Shown: one piece after another, positions 1 through 10,200 of the stretch
How the letters are laid out: each line of letters begins with the position of its first letter
Position numbering within the stretch: position 1 is the first letter of the stretch
DNA from: Pseudeuparius sepicola
Taxonomy: Eukaryota; Arthropoda; Insecta; Coleoptera; Anthribidae
Assembly (NCBI GenBank): GCA_963920635.1
Contig: OY987298.1
Coordinates: 59,499,949 to 59,563,948 of the forward strand
Direction of reading: 5' to 3'
Length of the DNA: 64,000 nt
Notes under the pieces: generated by a model
What the model saw: only the letters and a program-made list of their open reading frames with translations
Databases searched by the model: none
Told to the model about the DNA's origin: nothing
Program-made: the position numbers and the translations under genes

Positions 1-18
1 CATCCAAGTTCTAATGGA

Positions 19-146
19 TGTGCCGGTGCTTTCATATTTGAATCGTTCGGGAAGGTAGACTACGATAGCTGTTTCCCCTTATTAGGTTCATCAAGGCAGC
101 CATAACCTTCCCCAACGACTCAAACCGAAACGGTAGCACTTATAAT
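19..146. repeat. imperfect inverted repeat (MITE-like hairpin)
   Basis: A left arm (about 19-57, containing TTTGAATCGTTCGGGAAGGT) pairs imperfectly with a right arm (about 96-146, containing ACCTTCCCCAACGACTCAAA). The loop is about 40 bases. No target duplication was identified. This could be one end of a larger repeat cut by the window edge. Confidence 0.35.
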
Positions 147-189
147 AGTGTAACTTGCACTTGGAGGTGAGAAAACAACCACTGGCGCC

Positions 190-214
190 ATCTACTATCA
201 AGCTGATAGTAGAT
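190..214. other. perfect 11-bp stem-loop followed by T-run
   Basis: ATCTACTATCA, loop AGC, then TGATAGTAGAT, followed by CTTTTTTTG. The stem is perfect. In an insect genome this is not a bacterial terminator; it may be the end of a repeat or a pol III-type stop. No function is claimed. Confidence 0.4.
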
Positions 215-516
215 CTTTTTTTGAAAAACATTTATAATTTCCTAAAAAAAATGTTTTAATATCCACCATAAACAATTTCATAAATCAATCAAAATTAACT
301 TAGATTTTTAATTTTTCAGGGAATCACAAACTTCACGTTTGTTGCAACGATATTAAACAAAACTTTAAAATTTTGCAAAAATTCTTCTGAACAAGGTAAA
401 ACATTAGTAATGATAAGGTGCAAAATTTTTATTTTAAATGTTTATTATGAAACTGGAAATTAATTGAAGACATTTTTTTTCCTATGAGGATATGTTTCGG
501 TATTTAGGCATAGCTT

Positions 517-627
517 TTAATTCTAAACAACTTTTCTTAATAACCTTTTGCTGAATTTTTCGAAATAAGGGTACTTTACTCTTGTGCAATTTTTATAATT
601 TTTTACCTACCCTGTATGCTGTTTAAC
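517..627 (+). repeat. degenerate fragment of a Tc1-type long inverted repeat
   Basis: The stretch containing AAGGGTACTTTACTCTTG matches the terminal repeats of the elements at 17822-19343 and 49016-49327, including the shared CTAAACAACTT start and CCCTGTATGC end. It is isolated, with no partner arm nearby. The rest of 231-1348 is AT-rich with no gene or repeat that I can support. Confidence 0.5.
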
Positions 628-1348
628 TTGCAACCATTCTAAGTGAACCTAATATGATTATTGAACATGCATCAACTTTCGGCAATGTCTGTATTTTGGT
701 TGTGCAATTAATAAAAAAAAGTCCCATATGTTGCACACTTAAATGACCACACTGTATATACATGTGCTTTCCTCTACTTTATTCTCAGTCATTTTATTAT
801 AAGCATGTATATTATTCATCCGTCAATTATTTAGACCAGAAAAAATGTTCATAACCAAAACAACAAAAGCTATGTTGTCCCACACAGAACAGGTTAGGTT
901 ATGCGCTGTCAGCTGAAAGATACTTTACAATGTACAATTATTGATTTCTTCTTCTGAGCTAGCGTTCGGCAACTTTCGGAAAATATTGTTACGTAGGAAC
1001 CCACGTCGGCTACCCGAACGAAGATTTAAAAAATCCACATTTTATTTTTAAATTATTAATTAATGCAACACTTTTAAGAAAAGTTATAATATGCTGGTAG
1101 TAGTGTAATTTGGTGATAGTACATCCACTGGTTAGCATTTTATTTCGAAATTCAATTAGAGGAAACTTCCCTATTTTATTTTTTCTTGAATTAAAATTAA
1201 ATACATATGTCATATGATATTATATATTATGCATATGCTCAATGCTGAAACCTAACCTTTATATTCTATTCTTTATTTAATTTATGCAATTTTTTATCTT
1301 CACATTTCAGTAGAAGTATTATACTTATCATATTATTTTGATTTAAAG

Positions 1349-1443
1349 GGAAACATGGAAGAAATACAGTTGGAATGATGAATCATTATTCTGAGAAATA
1401 CCAGGACTTTTACATCGCTCAGGGAGTATTGACAGCTAAATAA
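1349..1443 (+). CDS. possible terminal coding exon, gene unidentified
   Basis: After an AG at 1347-1348 an open stretch of about 31 codons ends in TAA at 1441-1443. Its residues look protein-like (…MMNHYSEKYQDFYIAQG…). An AATAAA overlaps the stop. Just upstream the same frame has a stop, so it could be coding only if spliced to an earlier exon. I do not recognise the protein. In AT-rich DNA a 31-codon open stretch can occur by chance, so this is tentative. Confidence 0.2.
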
Positions 1444-3136
1444 AATGGCAGATGGGAGGTTTCAGGCTGGGAGGAATGGAAGTTTTTAAAAATCTCCGGA
1501 GTAAACCCATCACTAGTTTTTAATAACGCGTATAAAAAATAGGCAAACATTGCTTAAAAACATGTCACGAGTAAAAACGTGGAAAGTAAAACATTTTGAA
1601 AATTAACGGAATTATCAAGTTTTGACAAGAGTACCTGTTTTATGATAAAGAAGTTTCTTAATCAACATTACTAACTTTTAAACCGATATTTCCAGTGGAG
1701 TAGAAATTTGACAGATCTCATTCTGATAAAATAAACAGTTCTCTTGGTCCTATGGACTAATTTGCAATATTCTGTTACTACAGGCCTTTGCGTCTTTTGC
1801 AGTAATATCATCATATCAAAGTTTATCAAAATCGTGCTAGGCGTTCAAACCCAAAGCATTTTAAAATTAAAACTTGAAGGATCTTATTGAACACCTGAAC
1901 CTTTTGACACTCTGAGGGTAGCCTTTAATTGTGACTAGAGGTGCAAAGGAGGGAACATTCCAGTTCATACTCTTAGAATATCCGCTAGTGATATTTGACC
2001 TGAGTCTGAGTATCCTATTTTATCAAAAATAGTCCATTTGTCATACTTGTCAACATTTTGGTGAGAATCAAAAACTAAAATTTATCTTTGCATGTTCAAA
2101 TACGATGATGGCATTCTGGTCACATTACTGTCAGTGTTTTACTTAAATAAAAACCTTTCCTAAAATCAGTTTTTAATCAAAATTTTATTAGGGTTAACCT
2201 CGGATTTAAATCCTGCAAAATAGGTTGAAGGACTGAAGCAGTATAAATCTAATCAGTAATACAAATTTTATAAATTTTTACCCTTATTTACATTATATTA
2301 TATATTGAGCACCTCTTTAGCAGGAATTCTATGAATATTTTCAAATTTTGCATTTTTGTTCGGTCGAAATTACGAAACACACTTGATTGATTAATTTATT
2401 GTATTATAAAAAACAAAACACTTAAAAATTTGTCAAGTAATCTGTCATATATGCATAATTAGTACACAAAACCCTGTATAATCATGTTAGGTATTTTCAT
2501 GATGATACTCCTGCAGTGCTGAAATTCCGTGATATAACTTTTCAAAACTGATTTAATGAGTCTGATAGTTTTCTGCATTAGCACACATTACTTGGACTTT
2601 CAAATGAGAGGAAATTTAAACAAAATTTTACAGGTTTGATCAAGCAAGTAGTTCAACACAGGGCACAACTTATTTACACCAGGACAACAAAGGGAGATGA
2701 TCCAGTTGCTTAAATTTTATAAGATGTACCTATAAGTGATAAATAAACAAAAAAAAACAAGTGCAGTATTTATTCACAACCTTGACGTACAAAATGCGAT
2801 AGTAAAATTATTGTTAAAATTATGACATTCATATATTTTTTGAAAATCACTAAGGAATAATCAATTTAATAAACATTCATAAAAAGTTTTAAAATGTATA
2901 TCATAGTTATTGAAATCAATTAATAATTATTAATTTTAAAAATATATCCGTGTAAAAAGTAAATTCAAGTTATGACAATGTATCGAGTAAATCTTGTGTA
3001 TTATATGTAGCTGTAGTATTTGTAGGTCTGTTTGAGCAGTTATCATCGATTACCATAATTTCGGGTTCTTTCAAAGATAAGACCTAAACAAAAAAAAACA
3101 AGTGACGTTTTAAGCTAGATACCATACTATTAATCC
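1444..3136. other. AT-rich intergenic stretch, nothing recognised
   Basis: No reading frame with family features, no paired inverted repeat and no RNA gene was seen. A short block near 1934-1990 (TAGAGGTGCAAAGGAGGGAA) weakly resembles the dyad-rich segment near 3380, suggesting an old shared repeat. Confidence 0.4.
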
Positions 3137-3324
3137 TATACGCCATTGAATATAAGAAATACGCCCCCTAGAGGCTCAATGCTAAACTAGTCTATGGGCC
3201 ATGCCAACAATTAACAATGCAGTATAGACCCGGTGGCTAGCACCGTTCACATGGTGACGATGGCCCATATATTAGTTCGCATAGACCCGTTGGGGCGTTG
3301 GCATCTTAAATTCAGTCGTGTATA
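3137..3324. mobile_element. short MITE (family A), internally deleted form
   Basis: The ends TATACGCCATTGAATATAAG and, inverted, TATACACGACTGAATTTAAG form about 20-bp terminal inverted repeats. A longer relative at 57435-58214 shares both ends (CGCCCCCTA…GGCTCAATGCT and GGTGACGATGGCCCATATAT) but has about 600 extra internal bases. The 188-bp form is therefore most simply a deletion derivative. No coding capacity. Confidence 0.65.
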
Positions 3325-3618
3325 CTTATGAAGTTATCAAACATTGCTTTGCAGAGAAGCTAAAAAGATAGTCCTGATTAGAGATGCAAATGAGGGGAAC
3401 GTTCCCATTCCTGCTATGAGAAAATTCGTGAAATTTCCCTACCCCTGTGTGTTTGCATATTCTCATGAGCACAAAAGGGAATGTTCCCTTGAAAATGCCA
3501 AAAGTTTTTTGAAACCTGACCTTTTGGGGTCTAGGCCCGCTTGATTAGAAAGTAAGTCATTATAATATACTTGAAGTATTGAAAAATCAAATTAGCCTTG
3601 GCAGGAGTCAGTAATTTT
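3325..3618. other. unexplained stretch with GGGAACGTTCCC dyads
   Basis: Contains a perfect 12-bp palindrome GGGAACGTTCCC near 3397 and the related AGGGAATGTTCCCT near 3477. A 66-codon open frame spans 3344-3544, but it has no family features and I do not call it a gene. The dyads resemble inverted GAAnnTTC units of heat-shock elements, though such short matches are weak evidence. Confidence 0.3.
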
Positions 3619-4235
3619 TTTTTTATTATACTTCTTTGAAAACACCTTATTTTCATCTGTTTTAGCAATAATGAAAGATGGGGTTTTTCGGGCTAGCGCA
3701 CGGAAACAGCGCATGGAAAAACTTTCCGTGCGCTGAATAAAAATACCGAATATATGGCTTTAAAATAGAAATATACAGCAAAGTAAACTAAATTTAAGAA
3801 ACTATATGCTCTCTGATATTTAACATACCTATTTTGTATTTTTAATTCGTAAGTGTTTCAATATTTAGATATATTTCTGTAATATTTTTGACATTTTATT
3901 CACCTTATGTGACAATAACTAATTTACAACAAAGCACCTTTGAAATAATTTGAGAGTAACCATGGAAACGCATCATACATACCAAACACTATTATTCTGC
4001 ATTGTTTATTTTTTGTCAATTAAATTTATTATAATATGCCGATAAAATGTTTTAAGTTTCCGTTTTAAAAGAAGTATAATAAAAAATATCGTTCATTACA
4101 CGTCCAGAAATAGATTTTTCCGTGCTTGCATGACTTCCCGTGTTCGGCTGCGTCTCACACGGGAATTTGTCACGCGCGCACGGATAAATCTTTATTTCCA
4201 GACTCTTAATGAAATATACTATTCTGTGACCCTAC
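3619..4235 (+). mobile_element. MITE family B, copy 1
   Basis: This segment is present in inverted orientation at 62572-63175 with high identity across about 560 bp, from AGCAATAATGAAAGATGGGG to the TTCCGTGCTTGCATGACTTC block. TTATTATACTTCTTT-type motifs occur near its edges in inverted orientation. It is AT-rich with a GC-rich palindromic patch (GCGCACGGAAA…TTTCCGTGCGC). No open frame with family features. From 4236 to 4785 I see nothing else. Confidence 0.65.
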
Positions 4236-4785
4236 CCGAAATTTTATTTTATTTTTTCTGGTTAATTGGGCAGAACATTTTGTTTTACAGGACTAAGTGG
4301 TACAGGCTGTATGTAGCCCATCCACCGTTTTAATTTAAAGTCTGCAATATTGCCATACTTCATAAATATCGTAATCTTATTTTAAAATAATTTAAAAAAT
4401 ATAAAGTATTTTAAGTAAATAGCAATTTTTCAAAATTTTATATCGATAATTTTTTATTTTTTTAATAACTTCATATATTATGCTTTAGGGGTTAAAAATT
4501 GTATAGATTATTAATATGAAAAAAATGAAGATTTGTTAACTGAAGTTGTAAATTATTGTACTCGTCCTTAAATTAGAAAATTTGCCAAGGGTACTTTAGG
4601 TCTATAACGACTATTAAAAGTAAGTGAGTACTGAATTTGTCTGGCTAGCTAATGAACTCTGGAAGTAAATGACCTACTAACCAACTGTTTTTGCATAGTA
4701 AAAGAAAAAAATAAGCAGGTAAATTCTATTGTTTCTATGGAAACGAGACTTTTTGAGAGTGGTCTCTTATGGGACAACCTATATA

Positions 4786-5248
4786 CAGGGTGTCCAGATT
4801 TGGTTGTAAATGCAGGGTATCGGTTATTTTTAGAGATAGGAAGTTGCGGTTTTCGCGAACCGTTGCTACTTTCTTGTGAAACGAAAGATGCCGTAAACAG
4901 ATTTTTCATAGCCACCTTCGTTTTTAAGATACAGGGCGAAATTGAAAATTTGCGCTTTTGGGGCATATTAGTATCTTGGGAACGTTAATGATATTGAAAT
5001 GGCAAAAACTGTATCTTATAGACATTTTCACGTAGAATTCAGTGCCATATTCAGTTTTTTACTAAAATTGATAGTGTTCGATATATGGACCAAACTTAGG
5101 TTTTTTAAAATAGAACACCCTGTATATTTTCTACTAGTTATATTCAGATTGTCGTAAGCTTTATAAAAATATATAACACTATGTAGTTATTATCCATATT
5201 AGGCTCTAAAAATAAACGAGATACCCCCAACCAAATCTGGACACCCTG
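4786..5248. mobile_element. Tc1/mariner-type MITE with TA target site
   Basis: The left end CAGGGTGTCCAGATTTGGTT and right end CCAAATCTGGACACCCTG are inverted copies, each flanked by TA (4784-4785 and 5249-5250). The 463-bp interior has no transposase. ACAGGGTGTCC ends are common to many insect mariner-like MITEs. A second internal end-like sequence (ACACCCTGTATAT near 5118) suggests a composite. Confidence 0.75.
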
Positions 5249-5361
5249 TACTTTTCCCCATCTTTCTGGCAAGTCTAATGAATGGAATAACATGACACAA
5301 AACACTTTATATGTCTTTAAAAAATCTTGAAGCACTAGCCTCATATACTCACTAACGAAAC

Positions 5362-5884
5362 CAGGGTTGATAAAAATCATGATTTTTCTAAAAAAATAAA
5401 ATATCAACGATTTTTTTTAAAAACTTGATTTTTTATTTTTTTTTAATTATTGTTCGCTACTTTTTATTAACATGCATATTTTCTAAGTATATCTTGTTTT
5501 GTCAAACGAAAAAATATTTTCGAGCATGAATAATATACCTACTCGGATCAGTAAAGTAATTCTCATTTCTTATACACTTCATAAGTCTTAACCCACAATA
5601 AACCACGATAAAGTTCAACAATATCTAGTTTTTTATTTTCAGGCTATTTTTTAGGATTTTTTGAAAATTCATTTTTGTGAAGTTGCTACATTCCTGTTCA
5701 AGTATTATATAATATTTATAAAAATTTGACAAACTTTTGTTTTTTATCCAAAACTATTTTAAAGTTTTATTTCTATGAATAAATATATCTTTAAGTAACC
5801 TGATTTTAATAATGATTTTATTTTAAAAATCGCTTTGATTAAAATCATGATTTTAATCAACTAATTTAAATCATTTCAACCCCG
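5362..5884. mobile_element. hAT-type MITE, 8-bp target duplication AACGAAAC
   Basis: Left end CAGGGTTGATAAAAATCATG, right end TTTAAATCATTTCAACCCCG. AACGAAAC occurs immediately outside both (5354-5361 and 5885-5892). The 8-bp duplication and CAGGG start fit the hAT superfamily. It is non-coding and very AT-rich, with ATCATGAT palindromes at both ends. Confidence 0.8.
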
Positions 5885-5892
5885 AACGAAAC

Positions 5893-6446
5893 AGTCTATG
5901 TTTTCAATCCATCTAAACAAATTCCCTATATTATTTAAATTTTTGTTGTTTTCTTGACAATACCTTTTCTAAATAGTCATTAAAAGCTCAGAAATCGGCA
6001 CTGAAGTAGCCCATTATTGCACGATTTTTTCAATAAGTAGACCTTGGCGAGATGTAAACATCAAACGTCAGACTAGGAGCCATCACCCGTCAAAAAGTAA
6101 CCAAATATTCAAAATCCAGCCAATAAAGGCAGACTTAACTTTTCGTACACATTACGAAATTGTTACCTATAGCGGAGCAAACTTTTAGTATAATATTTTA
6201 GTAGGTTTGAATATCAATCTATTTTTCATGGGGGCTGCACAATAAATAAAAAATACAACAGGCAGCAATTTGGAGTTTCTGTTGGGGGGTGCTGTGCCTT
6301 GTCATACTTGATCTAGGTACAGCGATCGTCAAAGTCAAGCAATGCCGCACGCCGTTTGTTCATGGACGGGTGATCCTTTATGATTATTATTTTTGCCCAA
6401 TAAAACATTTTTTTCCGATTTCAAAAAAATATATAATAAGTACCTG
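5893..6446. other. sequence 3' of XRCC4, no confirmed gene
   Basis: Mostly AT-rich. On the minus strand 6313-6375 could encode an alternative last exon of XRCC4: after AG it reads DHPSMNKRRAALLDFDDRCT and then stops. This would join in phase to the possible donor at 6598. The upstream pyrimidine tract is poor, so it is only an alternative. Confidence 0.3.
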
Positions 6447-6548
6447 GGCACTGAAGTTCTTTTTATGACTCATGTGGTTTATTTGCCGCGGCCAGAGGCC
6501 TCGGCAACTAAATTCCACATGAGTCATAAAAAGTCGAACTTCAGTGCC
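6447..6548. repeat. 102-bp hairpin MITE
   Basis: GGCACTGAAGTT…TTTTTATGACTCATGTGG at the left is mirrored by CCACATGAGTCATAAAAAGT…CTTCAGTGCC at the right. Stems are about 30 bp with a GC-rich loop (GCCGCGGCCAGAGGCCTCGGC). It lies just downstream of the XRCC4 stop codon, probably in its 3'UTR; a TTTATT (AATAAA on the minus strand) at 6478-6483 falls inside it. Confidence 0.7.
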
Positions 6549-6580
6549 TTGGTATATAAATAACTATTTTCTCAGAAAAA

Positions 6581-7255
6581 TTAAAAAGTTTTCCATACCT
6601 TATCAGTTGTATGATTGCGTACGTTCATTATTGTATCTGCTTTTATTCTTTTTGGTAGATCATAACAAGGGGGTGATGAATCACGCAAAAAATCGAAACC
6701 CTTAGACGTGCTAGGTTTGGAATCAAAGTTAATATTATCATCATGAATCTTTAATTTCTTTGATGGCTTATCTTCACAATCTTCATCTGTATTGTAGCTT
6801 CGATCCGATTCATGCTCAGATTCAGATTTAGGTCGTTTTTTAATCACCATATCTTCAGGATCTTTTTTTATATATTTCTTCTTACGTGTTGTGTTTGACT
6901 TTGCCTTTAACACTGGTGGATTTAACACGGGCCGTCCCCTTTTAAATGCCAGTAAAAGTTCATTCAGATGTTGTATTCGCCTCTTTTTTTCATTTAGAAG
7001 CATTACAAAACTACCATATAGATCTTGTTCATCTGCTTGCTTTCTTTCTACTAGTTCACTAAGTTTCTGTTCGTAGTCATTGCTGCCTAAAGAAGATATT
7101 TACAACTAAAGCATAATTAATTGCGGAAATAAGTCAACATTACTATTTTCCAATTGATTTTTTTCATCAGTCAATTTTATCAGTCTACGGGTAACATCCA
7201 AATATTCCAAGTGTACTTTATCTAGCAAATTTAGAGCACAAGTATTAAAACAAGC
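6581..7255 (-). CDS. XRCC4: XRCC4 exons 3 and 4 (coiled coil and C-terminal tail)
   Basis: Exon 3 is 7255-7144 (after CAACTTTTAG, ending before GTAATG). Exon 4 is 7086-6581 (after ATCTTCTTTAG, stop at 6581-6583). They join across a split serine codon (A|GC). Exon 3 plus the first part of exon 4 gives a heptad-like helix (LLDKVHLEYLDVTRRLIKL…) leading into LLNEKKRRI. The tail carries basic clusters (TRKKKYIKKD, IKKRPKSE, KPSKKLK) that could act as nuclear signals. Near the end it has RDSSPP, reminiscent of the RNSSPED motif at the human C terminus. Confidence 0.85.
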
Positions 7256-10200
7256 CTAAAAGTTGAAAAATATATTAGAAAATATATTTACCAAATTTGA
7301 AGGGGACATTATATAAAGATAAAATATGTATAAAACACTAGGGCATGGAATAGGACTATTTCAAAAAATTGTTATAACCCATGTTTTTTTGAAAATACGA
7401 AATTGTCTGGACTCAAAATGAAACACATTGTATATATACATATAACTATGTTTTGTGAGGGTACATAGTACAGTAAAATTGGGCCAAAACCCAAACATAA
7501 AAAAAAGTTCTTTCTAGCGCGAAATAATTCCATACCCTCCTAAGAGTTAGTACTAAAAAGTTACACCACCACCAGCGTCGGGTTTCGGGGGGAGGGGGTG
7601 AAAAGGGCAGGAAATTCTTATTTTTCACAGTTTTGCGTGAATATCTAGTAAACTATGAGGTTTAGCGCAAACGTCATCCTATACGCAAATGATATACATT
7701 AAATTCCGAACAAGAATTGTTATATACAGAATTATGGTAAAGTGAACGGTTTCCATGATATGGAGGGGTAAAGATTTCTTTGTTTTTATTTCACGTAGTT
7801 TTTGTTGTATATAGATACATATTGTTGTATATAGATACATATTACACCCATAGATTGTTATTTTTTGTCACAACATAACCTCATAAGTATATGACTGTAA
7901 ATATGTCCAATACAAGTTAGTAGCTTGTACTCACTTTTTGCCCTCATTCATTATAGCGTTCTGATTTCCATTCGTTTTCATTCCCATATCTAATTTGTCC
8001 TTAGCTTGTAAAAATTAGAAAGTCATGAATAGGAAGCTCATGTGAAAAACAAGAAAATATATTAAACAATCTATATTGAAAAATGGGAGGGAAATCAAAA
8101 TGATACAAAAGGTTATAAGTTTTAGGTGAATCATTAATTGCGTTATCAGTCAGCACCAAATAGTTCACTCGGGCTGGTGAGAGGAAACAAATCTTCGTGT
8201 TCTTCGTCCACTTGAGAATCATCATTTAAATCGTCGTCGATGATTACAGTATCTCTATTGAGACATGCAAGTCCTAAGCAATTGCTGCACATACTTGAAC
8301 AATTGAGACCACTTCTTCGACACTCGCAGTTTTGGACGCATCCATCTCTGCAGAAGCATACGATGAGGATTGTTTAATATATTTTAATATTTAGTTTAAT
8401 ATATTTTTCTTGTTTTTCGCATGAGCTTCCTATTCATGACTTTCTCACTTTTACAAGCTAAGGACAAATTAGATATGGGAATGATTTGACATAAAAGAAC
8501 GAATGGAAATCAGAACGCTATAATGAATGAGGGCAAAAAGTGAGTACAAATTAACTAAGGCTACTAACTTGTATTGGACATATTTACAGTCATATACTTA
8601 TGAGGTTATGTTGTGACAAAAAATAACAATCTATGGGTGTAATATGTATCTATATATGCATAGATATATCTATATATATTCTACATACATTATTCAGTTA
8701 CTAATTTATACTGTAATCATTTTAAGTTTTTTCAACAAAAACTACGTGAAATAAAAACAAAGTAATCTTTACCTCTCCATATCATGGAAACCACTCACTT
8801 TACCATAATTCTGTATATAACAATTCTTGTTCGGAATTTAATGTATATCATTTGCGTATAGGATGACGTTTGCGCTAAACCTCAAGAGTTTACTAGATAT
8901 TGACGCAAAACTGTGAAAAATAAGAATTTCCTGCCCTTTTCACCCCCTCCCCCCGAAACCCGACGCTGGTGGTGGTGTAACTTTTTAGTATTAACTCTTA
9001 GGAGGGTATGGAACTATTTCGCGCTAGAAAGGACTTTTTTTTTATGTTTGGGTTTGGCCTAATTTTGTGTTAGTTTTACTGTACTAATACAGATGGATGT
9101 CAAAATTGTGATTTTGGTTTTGTTTCTCTTTTTTGTTATTTAATTTTCAATATTTTTCTCATAATCTAAGAAATATTTTCTTTTTATAGCTGAATTTTCC
9201 AGGAAACATGAAGGTTTCAGTACTTAACGTAAGGTCAATTATTGTGCCCAAGATAACATTTTTGAGAAGAATTACATTTGTCAACACTTATATATTGAAG
9301 ACATCAGACATGATTAACAAATAATATGTTGGACAATATTGTCTACATAAATGGATATAAATTTTACCGCTGTGATAGATCTGGGCGCAATGGAGATGTA
9401 GCTTTCTATGTAAAGGATTATATTTACTGTGAAGAAGTACAGATAGAGGTAGATGTGCATCTTTCAGAGCATTTGTGGATAAGTTATAGAAATGTTAACA
9501 TGTATAGGGGTGGTGGGTGGTATATAATATAATATTGACTGTGTATAGGGGTGGTATATAGATCTCGTGATCTCACAATCAGTGGCTTTTGTGGTTTTGG
9601 GTTGTGTGGTCCCGCAATATGACAGGATAATCTATTTGGGGAATTTCAATATCGATATGTTGGATTTAGAGAATAGTGGGGTCGGAAGTTCTCGCGAAGT
9701 TTTTCAAAGTTATGACTTGAGGCTTGAGGCAGATTGTCTATACTCCGGCAAGATATGGAAATCAGTCACAGACACTTTTGGATCTTGTTGAAACCGGCGT
9801 GGACGATAAGGTATCACATGTTAATGATGTCAAGCTATCCTCAGAGATTTCGGATCACTGTTTAATTGAATGTAATTTTAACATTGAAAACATAAAAAAT
9901 GTCCAAAATATGTAAAGTATCGTGATTATAAGAATTTTTCTCCAGAAGACATTCTAAACGATTTGTGTAAAACTGATTTGAACAGAATTTTGTATGTCAC
10001 TGATGTAGAATATAAATTAAAAAAATTAAACGAGGCAATTCTGCAGACCAAATTATAGAAGAAAGTATTTAGCAGATTCAAGAACACCAAACAGAAAAGG
10101 CATTGGAACTATTACAAATATCTCAGAAATAACAAACATGACTTTCTTGTGCATCCTGTGGTATATGTATACAGTACTAAAGAGTTGAATGGATAAAGCA

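Noticed and set aside
4130..4333. 67-codon plus-strand frame
   Set aside because: Runs from MITE family B into unrelated AT-rich DNA; the matching part in copy 2 is not open in the same way.
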